DNA from: Holacanthus passer
Taxonomy: Eukaryota; Chordata; Actinopteri; Pomacanthidae
Reading direction: 5' to 3'
Assembly (NCBI GenBank): GCA_025331565.1
Contig: JAFREQ010000003.1
Location: 13,013,001 to 13,077,000, forward strand
DNA length: 64,000 nucleotides
The position numbers were made by a program, and so were the translations under genes. The notes beneath the pieces are model-generated. The model made no database searches. It was not told the DNA's origin and saw only the letters and a list, made by a program, of their open reading frames with translations. This document shows positions 46,863 through 62,000 of the stretch, piece by piece (position 1 is the first letter of the stretch; every line of letters starts with the position of its first letter).

Positions 46863-49800
46863 CAAAATGATTGGTTCCTTCGGCACAGAAACCCGTCATG
46901 TCCGTTCTGTAAGTCACCTCCGAAGATGCTACAGTGAGAAGATCCATGTTCACAAGATGCAAGAAGAAGTGGCCAGACATCAGCCGCTGGGAGAGGCTGC
47001 CAACACGCTGACTTTTGCCTCACACTACTTGGACTGTTGTCTGCAAAACATGTTTTGCATGTCTGTGTTCTAAGCGCCAGCCCCACAGGGAGGAATCTGT
47101 TGCTGGAGATGATGCCTTTCCTGTCTTGCGAGATTAATTGGATCCTCTCATTACTAGATCGCTTTTGTCTGTGTCACATTTCCCAAATGGGAGGCAATAC
47201 AGGAGTAGAAACAATCTACTTGATACCTACAGTACATGAGATAAAAAAAATAGTTCATTTAGAGGGATCATAAGATTAAGTGGATGTTTGAAATCTGAAT
47301 TTTTTTTTTCAATCTGGATCAGGTGACAATCAAAATATGAGACATGTTATGCTTGAATGGCTGCTTTTGTCGACAATAATCGATAATAATAAGACAACAG
47401 AGCTGCCTTGATATGCCTTTTGCCATGTTTTGATAAAAAGCAGGTTTGGATTACCAGCAAAATCTAATGTAGATGATCAAAATACTGTCTGTTTTCTCTG
47501 CTATCACCAAATAAATCAACATAATAGTAGTGGTCAAAATGATAACCTCCGTAGTGGAAGAAGAAATCAAACTATCCAGATTAAGACAATTCATGTTATC
47601 ATTGTTTTGTCTTTGTAACTCGTCGAATGCTGGGACAGCTAAAACTTCAGATCAAAGGCAAAACTGAGATGAGCCAATTTGATTTAAGTCACACGGAGCT
47701 CTCTCCCTGTCTGAGAGGATCACAGAGGACCTCGAGGGGTAATCTCCGCCGCGTTTGGGAAGGAAGAGCCACATTTACTCCTAACAGCTGCATCCGACAC
47801 ACGGTGAGAGGAGAGCGGTCTCTGTTCTGGTTCTCTTCGCATCCCAGGATCTGGCTGGAGGCTGGAAATTACGTCTGCATCCAACAATGTAAATATAAAT
47901 CAAAGATATCTTTAAATGACATATCGTGAATCCGGATCCAAAATAAAAGCACCTGTTTTGTTGTGTTGAAATCTGCAAAATGTATTTCAAAAATGACAGC
48001 ATGCATACTTACTCTAAATGTCACGTTTTATCTCAGCAATCAGGGAATATTTCATCATGAGCTCATTTTTATTCTATATATATATATATTCCTGTACTTT
48101 GTGAACCACATCACTGCACTGATACAGCAGGTATCAGCAACATAAGTGAATTATCCACAAGGGTTTATGGGAGTAGGTCTTCTGTACAAGCAGTTAGATA
48201 GCTGTGAACAAATAGCCTTATAGTGGAGGATGGCAGCTCGCTATCACGGCCATCAGGGGCAGGGAGAGCGAACAATACAAGAACTTCAGCACAATTAACC
48301 ACGCATGGGAAAAAACACATACGCAGAATGAGAGATGAGGGATCTCACTCTTTTATTGTCCTATCTTAGCATCTTCCAGAGAGGTTTTATTATGTATTCA
48401 GCAAGTGTGTGGTTCAACTTCTCGTGGGTTCCCTGCAGAAAAGACAGCTTATCTAACAATGTGTCCCGCATGACAGCTGTTGACATTCAAAACATCAGTC
48501 AGAAATCCACCGCTGAATAACTCGACATTATGTTAAGGACCATTCAAGACAGGAAGAGCCATTGTTATATCTTCATCTCTGTCGTCTGTTATCTGCCTGC
48601 AGATTGCAAAATATATACACAAGGCCGCAAAAAAAAAAAGTGAAGCAAATCCTCAGTTCGGCCACAGACAGTAACATTACAGATACATATTCCAAAAATA
48701 ATAACATGCCAGAACAAACAGGTCACCATCCAACTCATATCAGCAGGATTAATCAAAAAGGGTGAAGCTTCAGCTATTGTGTGCTCGTCGTGTTTATTCA
48801 GCCACTGAGCCAGGGGTGATCGTCGCTTTGCCCTGTCGAGATAAGATCTGTCTCTGCTGACGCCGCTGGTGTGAATAATGCATTAGAGATGATGACCCCT
48901 CCCTGACCAAGAGATGGACAGAAATAACACTGACGTCAGCACAGAGCCTCATGGTAGTGCGCGGCATGAAGAGAGGATATAGAGGGGATATTAAGCCCGC
49001 AGTGCTTCTCAGGGATCAGCTACACCTCTCAATCTGCCCGTCTCTCCGTCGGGGGGGGTTGAATCTGTGTCAGGCTCTCCCTCTATCTTGTCTTTTCATG
49101 GTGACGTGACAGGCATCTGCGAACGCCGGGGAGTAGGAGAGAGGAGAGGCCACTCGCTGGGATGAAATGGGACTGCAGAATGATATTTGTGCCACGTCCA
49201 CAAGTACATTTTCTTTCACAACCTGCCGTCTTTCACTATGAGATTTCAGCCAATTATAAAATATATCAGAGCTTTATTATGAAATAATTTATATTCCACC
49301 CCCATGTGCATTAGTTTCCTTACATCATGCTTCCTGCCCTCTGTCAGAGTAAGGTTACTGTGTGCTCCAGGGTCATGAGGTGTCAGTGTTGGAGGTCTAC
49401 ATTTACAGTAGAGGCTCACTGCTCTCTTATTCAGCCTTCTGTCCAAATTATCACGAGAGCCTGGGCTTCTCAGGATTATCTACAGGAAACCCCTCGGGGA
49501 GTTCTCAGCTCTCGTTCCATACCGTACCAACCTCTGCACTCTCACTGCTCTTCAGACCCACAGTCGCAAGCTGCTCAGCTAACCACATCAAAAGACAATA
49601 CCAGTTTACTAACCAGCTGGTCAGCCAACAAATCAGCGAGTAGCCAGCCTCCCACCAGTGTAACCAGTCAGCCAGCTGGCTTTTATCTCGTTCAAACACT
49701 GGGATGGCAAATCAAATATTTATTCACGAATTATCCAATGGTAGAAGAAAATTCCCATTGTAGAAGGATTATTACTAAACCTATCTACAGCCTGGCCATG

Positions 49801-50211
49801 GCCACAATGCTTTCCAGTACACTTTGATTTTCAGATATTCTCAGATTTCGTCCAAAAGATAAGCTCATTGCGGATACGAAACACACAGCAAAACATGGGC
49901 ACATCTAGTTTCTGCTAAATCTTTTCATGATGGCAAGAAATGAATACTAAAAGAAGCATCTATTTAAACTCAGAGTAGAGTCAGGTAAGAGGTCAAGGAT
50001 TGGTGCTTAACATCCTGCCAGAGTCACCGGAGGTTTATTAAATTTCATTAAGGAAAAAGAGTTGTCTCATATTTGTGTTTAAGAGATATCAGTGAGATTC
50101 CTCAAGCTCTCCTCTGCTGTGGTCTGTCAAGATTTGAATACATAATTTAAACAGAACAGATAAAATGTAGCTGTGTAGTAGACGATGCAGTCGTCTTATA
50201 GTCAGAAATAC

Positions 50212-50212
50212 A

Positions 50213-50240
<28 letters not shown>
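50212..50240. repeat. (CT)n microsatellite
   Basis: About 14 CT units. Confidence 0.95.
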
Positions 50241-50244
<4 letters not shown>

Positions 50245-53200
50245 TCATCATTGGATTGTCGTTTATTCTTTCATTTCTCTTGCCAAGTTTCTCTTGCTGA
50301 AAGAGGCTTTTCCTATTTCTTTGTTAATGAGAATATTCAAATTTTACACATCTCCTTCTAGGCTGCTAATTCAGCATAATTAAATCCTGCACGTCTGCAG
50401 ATCTGTAATAGTGGGCTCAGACTACATTTACTCAAGGCAATTTGATATCAAGGACTTTACTTGCCTCGTTAGGCTGATGTAAATCTATATGATCTAAATG
50501 AATGGCATGCATCTAAGACCTGGGTGTTCAGACTTTCTGTAAAATTGTTTCACTAATCCAAGGGTCTCTGTACTCTGCTAATCTTTCTCACCTTCCCTTT
50601 ACTCTTTGCATAAAACTTGCGGAAATAGTGAGCAGCTTTCCATCGAGATCAGCCACACACCAGCCACTATCTATGTATGTATCTATATACGGTAGATGTC
50701 AGCTGACATTCAGAACAAACAGAAGGTGAAACACATTTTTTTCCCTCATTCTCAGGTCTGAAAGGCTGTGAAATAGAGAACAGTGGGCGGCAAATACTGC
50801 TGGAGCAGAGAGGCTAACCTTTCCTCACAAAGAAACCAGATCTCATTCAGCTGACCTTGAAAGTGGTTATTATCCACATAAGTTGAGTGAAGATAATCAA
50901 CTCCCATTCATTTTAAATTGATATCATCCCATTTCAGTCGACATAAGACTCCCATAAATGCTGCCGCCGAAGCCATACGTTGTAATTATTGCTCTTAAAG
51001 AGATAAAGAAACGCCTCCCAGCCTCATTTCCTCACATAGGAAATAGTCCTTTCAGACAAATCTATTCATTGCTCTGAAATCTCTTGAGAGGAAAAGGCAG
51101 AAATAAACACATATTTACTCTTTCCCACATCAGGGAGAAGGGGATGCATATGAAATTGAAGCGCATAACTAAGTTGATCTTGATCTGTATTTCTATCAGG
51201 GATGAATCAGTTAAAGCAGAATTGAAAAAGAGACAGAGACACAGAGAGAGTTCACTCAGAAAGCTCTCTTTGTGGAGACTCCCTCCCCTGTGCGAGGGGA
51301 AAATGAAGCATTAGAGTGTGTGCTGGCATGGCAGAGGAGAGATGAAAGAGCGTCTGACTCCAGTCACCGAGATCTCCTCCTCCTGTGTTTGATCCTGTCT
51401 TCCGGTCGGCTGGCTGCCCGAGAACAGCGTAGAGAGCCAAGGCCATGGTCAGGACATTAGCATGGAGGAGAGGACAGAGTGGCTTTCATAAGCTACAAAC
51501 ACATCCCCAAAGGCACACACATACACGCGCAGAAACACACAATCAGTCAGACATATACGGGCTGTACATGTGTTCGGTACAGGATGTTCAGTTCAGTACA
51601 TCCGCTGAACCAAATAATTACAGTGCTTTAATCTAATACAGCCTAATTTTGAAGCCGTGTCTTTGTCCGAACAGGATGGCTGTGTCCGTCATTTAATATA
51701 TAGTGTCTATTAGAGTCCTCCAAAATTCCACAGTGAGACAAATAAGCAGTGTCAATGTCACATAGGCTACATTACTTTCTGCTAAAAATCCCATAATGCA
51801 ATGCAATGCAAAGCAGCATTTTATAGATGGAAAAATTATGATTGCATGATTCCCATTCCCATTTATTGATGGTTCTTTCAGACACAAATTTCAGACACAG
51901 TGTGACGATTGTTTCATGTAGCTGAGTCATAAGAAACCAGAGCTCAAACCATCCAATCATATTATTTCACAATAAAATTGAATCTTGAGTCAACAATTTA
52001 ATGTCTGTTGTATAAGGAGTATTGAATGAGTGAAAGAGGCTGTTCTCCATCAGTTATAGCTAAGCTCATGTAACACCTGTATAAAACCAGAGTTCAGAGG
52101 ACATTCTTGTTTATTACAATTTTTCAATGAAATATAGTGACACACAAGCAGAATCAACATCATCTCACTTCAGATTAGATTATGTGCCTAAAAATCCATT
52201 TTAACAAGCTATCTCTTTTGCGACAGAATCACAAGTGTGGCTGAAAACTATTGACAACACACTGTTAATAGATTTAATTACTATATTGTGTCTGAAATGC
52301 AATTTTTCAATGCTGCGTGAACCGCACCACTACTTGCCTCCGTTGTATTTTGGAAGGAGGCTCTAAGAGACAGTTATCACAAACTTGAAAAGCAAAAAAG
52401 CAAAACTATATGCTTGACTGGTGAAGGGTTAGGGAAAATTATTTTTTGGGGAATTTGGATAAATTGACCTTGAGTTTAACTCAGGAGCACTTGCATTATA
52501 GAACTACATAAACCACACGAGTTTTTTTATAAGCTGTGAGCCATTTCTAGATAAATATTATGATACTTCCAGTGTGCAAATATGACATTTAATTACCATT
52601 TAGCCAGTCGTCTGAACATCCAATTAAGGGACAACGAGAGACTGATTGAAAATGAGAATCCCAGTCGATAGCGCTACCAAGAAATAGAGCAATATTTCAT
52701 TTTTAACTTCCTACTTGCACAAATTGAATACTAAGACGAGGATGCAGGCGCACAAACACACACTTCACCTCCCTGGTCAGCAGGGTGATGAGAGCAGGGA
52801 GCACAGCTGAGAGGAGGTTATTACAGTGCAGCTGCACTGGTAATGTACTTTATTTATGACAGGAGCTGGAACATTACCAGCTATCTGCACTCAGAAGCTT
52901 ATCAGCCGAGGCGCCTGGACTAATGACACATGGACAACAACCACAAAAATGTCACAGGCAATTATAAAGGAAAGAGTGAGGGTATAACGAGGAAATGAGT
53001 TTTCTATTCCAGGTGAATCTGTTCATCCATGCTCACAGCTTATTTAACGGCACATCAACAGATATTGGCGCAATTCACTATTTAACAAAAAAATGTTTGA
53101 ATGGTCAAAAAGGTCTTGCATGTGTTCATGTCATGTCAGACAGTCTCACAGCATTAAGTGTTGCTGATGGTGGAGAAACAATAATCTGGTGATTTTCCGA

Positions 53201-53963
53201 AAGCTTCCAGTTCCACTAAGATCAGAGGTGTGTTACAATTTTGAATTTTCTCTGTTTACTGTAAAAAGTTGTTGGTTCAGAATTCCTATGTGAATAGCAA
53301 AAGTCACCTCTGGAGCAGCCAGACAGAGGAACTGAGCATCACAAACAAACCCATAAAATATCTTTTCCATCTACTGTTTATATAGTCAGTCAAACCAGAA
53401 TTACTCTATAGTGCAATTTTGCCTGAATGGTGCTGCATTAAAAGGTTGGTTTGACTTGATTCAATTTGATGTTTTACGGTTTAGAACCACGTTGGAAAAT
53501 GAGGACATGACAGGAGATGTTTGGAGTTTTTAAGGATCAGCGCCTCTGCTCACCTCCATGTGAGAGGCTCAGGATACACACGCAGCAGAAAACTAAAGCA
53601 GCTAAATCAATTAAAATCCCATTAAAGTCAGCACCATTATTGAGGTCATTACCAAGGGGGAGAGACGCCTGATGATGATGGTGGATCAAACAAGATCTAA
53701 TTAATTCATTTATTCATTAACGCGCAGCTCTCATGCAAGCATGGTTAGTGCAATGTAATGAAAATGGAAAGAGAGAGTGAGACTGCAGCGTCTCTGCAGA
53801 AACATCAGAACTTGACATGAGACGGAAAATATGAATATGAAACGTGAACACAACATCAAAGGCAACTTATTGCCAATGTAGCAGGGCATTGGCTGCTTTT
53901 CAAAGGACACTAAAACACATGGACGTTCTGTGGTGCCACAAAGGACAGCTGCCTTCAGCTGGG

Positions 53964-53966
<3 letters not shown>

Positions 53967-54016
<50 letters not shown>

Positions 54017-54036
54017 CACACACACACACACACACT
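53967..54036. repeat. (CA)n microsatellite
   Basis: About 33 CA units with one ATG interruption near 54014. Confidence 0.97.
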
Positions 54037-57000
54037 AGGTGTCAGACTGGTTGCAGAGAAAGATGAGGAGTGAAATAAGAGCGCAAGGTAAGACAGAGCA
54101 AAGGAGGTAAAAAGAGGGGGAGCTCACAGTCTGTTTCTCTGCTCCATCTCCCACCAGTGGAGCTGTGATTAGGGAGCAGCAGACATTAATGTTTGGTATT
54201 GATCCCTTCTCAAATGGCTCGGGGACCAGAGGCCAAGGAAATGACAGAAACATGCTATGTCGCTTCCTCAGCCCTGGAGACGTGGTTATGTACGTAGCAA
54301 AAGGCAGAAAGAAAGATAAAGAAGGAAGCAGCAGAAGAGACAGAAAGAGTTTGCATATGTGCTTGCAGGTGTGTGGCTTTGCTTATTTGCATGTAGGATT
54401 TGAAATGAAGACAAAAAACCTGGAAGACATTTACAGCCCTGTCTCCTCTCACCATCTCTCACTATCTCCCCTTCTTCTCCACTTTGGCACACTACACTGC
54501 CCGGCAATCAATATGTGTTGGATCAAATGAAAGATGAGATCTTTACATTGGTTGGGCGAGATAAGATACTGTGTCTAGTTCAGGAGTCATGTCCTCAAAA
54601 GGATGACTTTCAATGCTCGGATCTGAAACAATACGGTTCCTCGACATCAAGTAGGATTTGACTCAAAGTTCAGCCAAGATGTAGGAGTTTGGGTGCAGCC
54701 GGGTGGAGGGTGGATGCCAGGTCATGGGCTGAGGCAGGCAGAAAGGAGAGGTTAGATGAAGAAGAACAGGCGACCTGATTGGACTTGACAGGAGCAGTGT
54801 CCTCCTCCTCTGCAGCACAGTGTGTCCCAAATGAAAATCTATATGGCATGACACCGGCAGCGGACCTTCACGGGCTAGAGGAGGCCGCTGGTCAGTCAAA
54901 AGGTGGTGGACCATAGTGCATATATGCACACACATAAAGACACATGTGCATACTCATGCATGTGTGTGCTCACAGACACACAGATAAACAGTCATGATAT
55001 TTGATAAAAGTGGAGAAGAAAGTCCTGCTTCTTCAGAAATTCTAATCTCTTATCTTGGTCTGATCCGGAATAAAGCAAAAGCACTGAACACATGAACACC
55101 AATATGGACATAAACACAAATATTTAAAGCTAAAGAATCACACATAGGCTGCACTGATGACATGTTGATAACTTAGAAAAGATAATGAGATGATATTTGC
55201 AATAAGAAGAAAAGATCGAATGATTATCGAAGCCTCCTCTTTTTTATGATCCGTCTTTGTTGTCCCATGCATTTTCCTTCTCTGCATAGACAGCAAAGTC
55301 TATGACCGACCCAAATGTAATCTGATTACATTTTAGTTAGAGAAGCAGTTATGTGTTCATATGCAGATATCATTTCAATCACCATACATACACCTGCATC
55401 TTCACCCTGTTGCTGCACTCATATGGTGTCAAAATCATCTCTGTTTAAAGGGATCAAATTTGCAAATCAAGGGAACAGTCGATTCAGCCTTACTCTCTTA
55501 TTAGCTGGAGGGCTGTTCTTATCTGGCTTTGTCGATTAAACGCAATCCTGTGCTACTCAGATCCTTGTTCAGCTCTCCAGCAGAGGGATTTTGTCCGTTA
55601 TCAGGGTTACACTGAACCTCAACGCCTGAATTTGTAACTGAAATTGGTGGAGTATTTTTCAAATTTTTTGCACGCATCCGGGAAATACCATCCAATCTGT
55701 TGTCCTGCTGATCTACACCTAATGTGCTAGATTTCCCTCCATTCTTCATGGCTTCCCTCTTCCTCTCTGGGTCTTTCTGCCACTGTTTGCCCCACTTCCA
55801 TTCGCTGCCTTCCCAGTCTAACCAGCTGCTTCTCTTTTCCCAGCTGAAACTCCTCGCCTGTTTACATCCCAGCTCCGTCCTGTCATTGAGATCGTACTTT
55901 CATGGCCTGCTGATCACTGGGGTAACTCAGGGGTTTGGGTCATCTTAAGTTTGATGTGGATGAACCTGTGAAAATTCAAGAAGTCAATAAAAGATGTTTG
56001 ATTTGTTCCTTTGAGTCTTTTCCTTTTTCCGTCTTGTGTTTTCCAGCTGGCATCTTGAAAGGCAAAAAGCTTCACTCTCCCCGACTCCTCTTCACTGATG
56101 CTCAACAGCAGACAACACAGTTCATCACATCAAAGGTTTTCCCCATTCATCCTCATCACTGGTCTTTGTCTGACATAAAATGGAATTTTATTTATAATAT
56201 ACAGTGGTCAGATTTACTTCTGTATGTTGCATGTTCAGTTCTTTACTGGAGATGCTGTTGGATTTTTGTGATTTAAATTTAAAATACGACTTTCATAATT
56301 GATTATGGAAAAATTCCTAAACAGACAATGGCTGTAATTTAAATAAGTTGACAAACTGAAAATATCAAAGAGGATCCAGAGCACATTTTTTAGCCAGACA
56401 AATACTCGTTCAATATCCAATGTTTTTCAACTAAGATTCACACACCAGTTATTAGGTGCAGTGGTACCTGAGAGACTTGGTTCAGGGCAAAAAGTGCTCT
56501 GTCCAACAAAGCTGCACAATCATTGTTACAGGCAATGGCAAACAAAATTGGAGAGTCTGAAACCTGGACTTAGATCTAAAAGAGAAAAGAAAAAGAAAGA
56601 CAAAAATATTAGAAAATGTGGGTGAACATTGGTGTGTGCAGCTCTGAAGATGGAGGCTTATTTTCTTCTGGACAGGTAAAAGATAAATCAGTTCATTAAT
56701 CATGACGCAGACAGGTGCCAGTACAGTCGAGGGAGCGAGGAAGAACCTCACTTGATGGATTCATTCTTTTGTGGTAGTTTCCCATTCAGATTTCAAGTGC
56801 GGATTATCTGGTGTGACATTTTGGTGCTCTTGACCTCAGAGTCATGCATTCGCTTTAAAAAAAATGTATAGAGTATGAATAAGTCATTTTATTGAGTGAA
56901 ATGAAACATATTTTTATATTAAAAAACACAGTATATTGTCTCCACTAAAAAGTGATTTATCTCTTTTAGATTTACTACATTTTTCTGCAAATTTGAATCT

Positions 57001-57369
57001 GCCTGGAGGTGTATTGACATCATGTTTTATTCCGATCTCCACACAGCCTCTCTTTTCTCTCTGTGCTCGCTCTGTGGTTGCTGTTTGTATCCAATCTCAG
57101 TCTCGCCCCTCCAGGCCCAAGCTTCAATATCTTAAGGTCAGACCTCACATTAGCTCTTCCTCTGCTCTTTCCCAACCTTCTTACAGTTAGAATATCAAAA
57201 CCAGCATTTCAAGCTGGTCCTTTAAAATCTTAATATGATGAATATTCATGACATTCATTTAGGATTAACAGTGAAGCCACAGCTGTTGTGTGAGGAGTTT
57301 CTTCCATCTGGCTTCAAGGAGTGAGACTCTTCTCTTATTCCACAGGTCACTCACATCAGCTATAACAAG

Positions 57370-57720
57370 TAAGTCAATAGTGGGGTGGTCAAAGATTCAA
57401 CAGGTATTCAAAGATTAAGGTCTGTATTTAGCACAGGTTCAGGACACAGGCAACCAAAATTCAAGAACAGGGCACATCAGAGGTCAAAAAAGCAAACAGA
57501 GATAACACTAAAAATGCTGGAACCCTTGACACAAAGGATGAAGGTGAACTGGCACAAAGGAGAGTGAGCACAAATACTCTGAGAGAAAGGAGACAATGAG
57601 ACACAGGTGAAACCAAACAGACCATCACAAAAGCGGGAAACACATACAGGCAGGAAGCGGTGATCTGAAACGAGAGGAGAGGTGAATGACACGAAAATAA
57701 AACAGGAAGTGTAGCAAAAT
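57370..57720. repeat. Probable interspersed fish repeat (family not named)
   Basis: Stereotyped wording including GACACAGGCAACCAAAATTC, GCTGGAACCCTTGACACAAA, GAGACACAGGTGAAACCAAA and AATAAAACAGGAAGTG. From general familiarity with fish genomes this looks like one of the non-autonomous DNA-transposon families, but I cannot name it or mark exact ends. Confidence 0.45.
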
Positions 57721-59022
57721 ATGAAAACAAGGAAGACCTAAGATGCTGACATGTTAGTTCATATCATGCTGTCAATTGCAAAACCAAGTTCTATTCATTA
57801 TTATAGAGGTGACACTTCTTATACTTTACATCCTCCAACCGCCGCTTATTGGCCTTCATCTAACAGCGCCGATTATTAATGAGCTGTTTCAGTCCTGTGT
57901 GTTTGCTTAATCACTTTCCAGCTTGATACGCATGATTAACTCACCAATCACTTGCGGCTTGAGGGCTAAAATAAGCTTATATTAGTAACCTGTGTGAGGG
58001 TGCGCCGGCCTTCCTCTAATAGCTGCCCTGATGGCTGTTTGTTACCTGGTCTGCACACACTTAGATGACAGTGGAGACTCATTTACCAGGTGTGCAAGGA
58101 AGGCTTTCATCTCTGAGACCAAGGGAGGTCATCTTAATTCATCCATCGACTCCACTGTAGTAATGGATGAATGGATGTTCTTATCTGAGCTTCTTAAAAC
58201 TTTATAGTGTTTCCACTTTTGTCACATTGTTGAGCATTTTGTGACGTGATATAAAAACATATAACTGTAGTCCTCCATTTGAATTGAGTCGTACTTGCTT
58301 AATAATACAAATACGCTGGAACAGATCACTGACTATTTAGCTATGGCCAAGTGGCAGGACTGTGTGTCACTGGAAACCTCAATGACCAGACTGCCTCCTG
58401 CATGCTTGAGCTGCACACAGTCCTGACCGCTGTCGCACTGCAAACACAGCAAGCAGGCATGAAGCAGTCAACAGAAACTGTGCTGTGCGAGATAACATTT
58501 GCGAGAGTCAAATGTGTTTGTTTGGCTGGTTTGCAGGGTCCATTTAAGATGCTTTTTATAACCACACCAGCTCGCTGCCACTGAAATCAGTCTCCCATGT
58601 TAAAACTTGGATCAGCGTCTCATGTGTGCAGGAAAGAAATACAGATGCAGACGTGAGTGTGTGTCGAGTCTGGAGTCATAGACCAAGTTGTAATTGGTGG
58701 TCTCATTAATCCGCTGGATAAGAGTGTAAAGCAAAAGAAAGAAAGAACAAAAGAAAGCAGCTTTACAACTGCACAGAACACACACACACACACACCGCTG
58801 ACCACTAATATCAGCCCCAGAAAAAACATGCTTATGCAAAGAAGAAATGCAATATCCCTAATGCAAACCAAAATCAGTAAATAGTGATTAAGTCTTATTG
58901 AATTGACCACAGTCCTGGTGTTGTGCAGGGCTCCCAGCGTGCCTTGTTTCCTGTAAGAGCTATTTTTGCATGGCATGAATCACAGGTACAGTTCTTGACC
59001 AAAGCCCTCCTCCCCACCAGCT

Positions 59023-59073
<51 letters not shown>

Positions 59074-62000
59074 CTATGTGCTTAACGTGGAAAATAGAGG
59101 AGCCTTTGGTTGATATGCCGTAAACAGAAACCAAGTAAGTACGTTCCGTCCATGAACTACTTGATATGATTAACGACCGACATGAGAGGAGGAAGCAGCG
59201 GAGCAGAAAGCAAAACACTGGGTCAGCGTGGACGGGGGAGTGACGACGGGAGGAACGAACGAGAAACGGATAGGAGGAGGTGGAGGAGCTGCGTTAGTAA
59301 AGGAGGCGTAGGAGGCTGGAGGAGCTGAGAGGAGACCTGAGGAGGTGGAGGAGGAGTAAGAGAGGGAGGGAGATATATGTGAAAAATGGACTCTGAGTGG
59401 CACCGCTGTGAGTTTGTGGACATCTGAGTCTCACACTCACACACACACACTAACATACTCTCCATGGTCAGGTTGGGACTAAAGGTGGCTAAGGTTGCTA
59501 TGGCGACATCCCACCAGAACAGTAATTACAATTAACATCCCATCTAAATGACCACCTCTCTCTCCTCTCCCCCTGTGTCTCTGGGGTAATTATAGCCTTC
59601 AGCTCAGCTCACCCAAGCACTGTGCTTGGCCTCTTTATATTTTACAGCTAAATAATCCTGTCTGGAAACAATAGAGGCAAAAAAAAAGAAAGAAAAAGAA
59701 ATATTTTCTTCAAGGCTAAAAGGCTGTTTGCTGTTACATTACATTAATGTACCGGTGTTATCATCAGCATTGAAATCAATATGCGCCGCACATTTGTGCA
59801 GCAAACTGCTCATGAAAACAACTCCCCTGTTCATGCGAGCAGCAGAAAAATTATTGTGCTACATTTATACGCTGCATTTTATTAACATGAGCTCCTGCTG
59901 CAGAAATATTAAGTGAAGGATGCAGGGTGTTGTACCTGCAAAATGAAAGAGCAGATAGAGCTGCAGAGGTGTGTGGTGTCACAGCCACTTATCTCTCTAT
60001 CCTAGAAGGGCAAAGAAAGAGAAAAAAAGAAGTGAAGAGGGAAGACCATGAATGCTACTAAAGCACTGAAAAGCAGCAGACCCTCACTGGTATGTTCCAG
60101 GCTGAGAAGGAGCCTCTCTGTCAAGGTGTCACAACCCATGTAGTGGTCAAGGAGACAATGAGGAGAGAGGCTGAGACACAGCAGAGGGGCAAAAGAAACC
60201 TCTTTGCTCCACATGAACGGAAAAAGCATCAACTAAATGACAAATGAAGAAGCAACAAGGTGTCACATTTAAAACCTTTGAATCAACTGTGCAGCTCTGT
60301 TCTGCCGACTGATGCACGAGTCCTACTGGGAATATGTTTGCAGGATTGCTCCACTTGTTTGAAATGCAGCAGCAATGCAGATCCAGAGTGTCAGAGACGT
60401 CTGGGTTCATGACCTCCGCACGGCTAAAACTCCGAATTCAGAATCATGTAGGATCTGAAGAGCGAAGAGAAACAGCTGCTGTAGATGTAAATGGACATGA
60501 AAGATGAGCATGTGAACGTGGACAAGCATATAAGAATCACATTATTAGAATAAATACAGGGTGGATGAATATTTATGGGTGACAGAGTCAAAGCACATGA
60601 AAGGAATGAATACAAGATTTGGGTTGACTGTGGTGCAAGAGGAGGAGATAAGACAAAGAGAAAGCAGGTTGAAAAAAAGAAAGGCTTCAGTGAGATTAAG
60701 GGTGAAGAAGAACAGAAGTAGAAATAGAGGAAGGTGGAAAAAGGGTGAGGGTTGGATGTAAAGAAAAAGGAGCATTGCTGGCTGGAGAAGGCAGGAGTCA
60801 CTCTCTTTCATCCTGGAGGATGAGAAAGAGCCGCTCTTCCTCTTCCTAATTGTGTCCACGTTACACGAGGGAATCAGACGCCCAAGAAAAAAAACAGCCA
60901 TCCTGCCTCCGCCTCCACCCACCCATCACACCTCTGCTGCCCCCTCCGTCACCCCCATCCTCCGTCGGCAATTCTCCGGGTCATTATTTCATTCCACGGC
61001 CCCAGCACCCCAGATGGTCAAATCATCTCCACAATAGATGGAGGAGTCAGAGCGCCAGTCCTGTTGTGTTATTCCTGTCCAGTCCAGTGAGTCTGATCAT
61101 CACTAAATCCTCAATCCCTACATCTCGGGGCCTCGGAGACAGAAATACAACACGAGAGCAGAACTCTGGAGGAATACAAACTATAGTGCTGCCTGACAGG
61201 CTTCAGAGAGTTGGCTTCAATGTGGATCCATGAAATACTCCAGCAATGAATGTGTTTACATGCACGCTTTTATCCTGGTTGTGATCGACAATTACATATA
61301 TCGTATCCCAGTTACGTATTTGTGCATCAGCTCCAGTGGAAAGCTGGTGTCCTGTTCACTGTGTGAGTGAGGCTAGCACTTGATTGGCCTAACTCAGTGT
61401 CAATCAACATATCAACAGCGCTAATTGTAACCACTTCTCTGTGCGTTATTAATTCAATCCAATCAACATGTGTGCATCAAAGTTTGTCCCGTTCTTCTTA
61501 ATGACATGTGTCTTCTTGGTTTTGATGCTTTTGTAAGTAATTCACATTCTTGGATCAGAAAGGCTCAACCTTCATGTTGACACTCTCGCCGACTGTATGA
61601 CTCATAACCATCCATAACCAAGCACCTTCTCTTAGAAACAGCGATTAAATACACAGGAGAGGCTACCAACAGCACAATATCAAATAAAGCTGTTTGTCAG
61701 ATACATTCTCTGGCTGTGTAACTCAACTCGAATTTGACAGCTGCAGAGGTAAAGCACAGACAAGGCACATTTTATTTCCACACTACAGTGAATCCACTCA
61801 CTTGACTAAATCAATGTTGTTCGGCTCGCGGTTCCTACGTACACAACAGTGGAGGTGGAGAATTTAATATTTTTAGTAATCCACAGACTCCTTTAATGTT
61901 GCTGTCAGATTCGCTGAGAAGACAAGCTGCAACACAACACACTGGCTCAAAAACATCAAATGTTCAATAGGCAACACGCAGCCAAGCAAGAGGCCCTTAC

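Larger units (their letters stand above)
46863..57369. other. Long intergenic or intronic stretch, no gene supported
   Basis: About 10.5 kb. Frames here lack family motifs, and I could build no exon with matching splice sites. It has CT (50212-50240) and CA (53967-54036) tracts. Several repeat-free stretches with many TAATTA/ATTAAT cores (for example 48780-49130, 50930-51060 and 53590-53720) could be conserved non-coding elements. Confidence 0.5.

Noticed and set aside
46867..47273. Two overlapping short frames after the repeat region
   Set aside because: They resemble no known family, lie in different frames and show no plausible splice sites.
60850..61233. 127-codon proline-rich frame
   Set aside because: There is no family motif, no supporting splice structure and low-complexity composition. 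It is probably chance.
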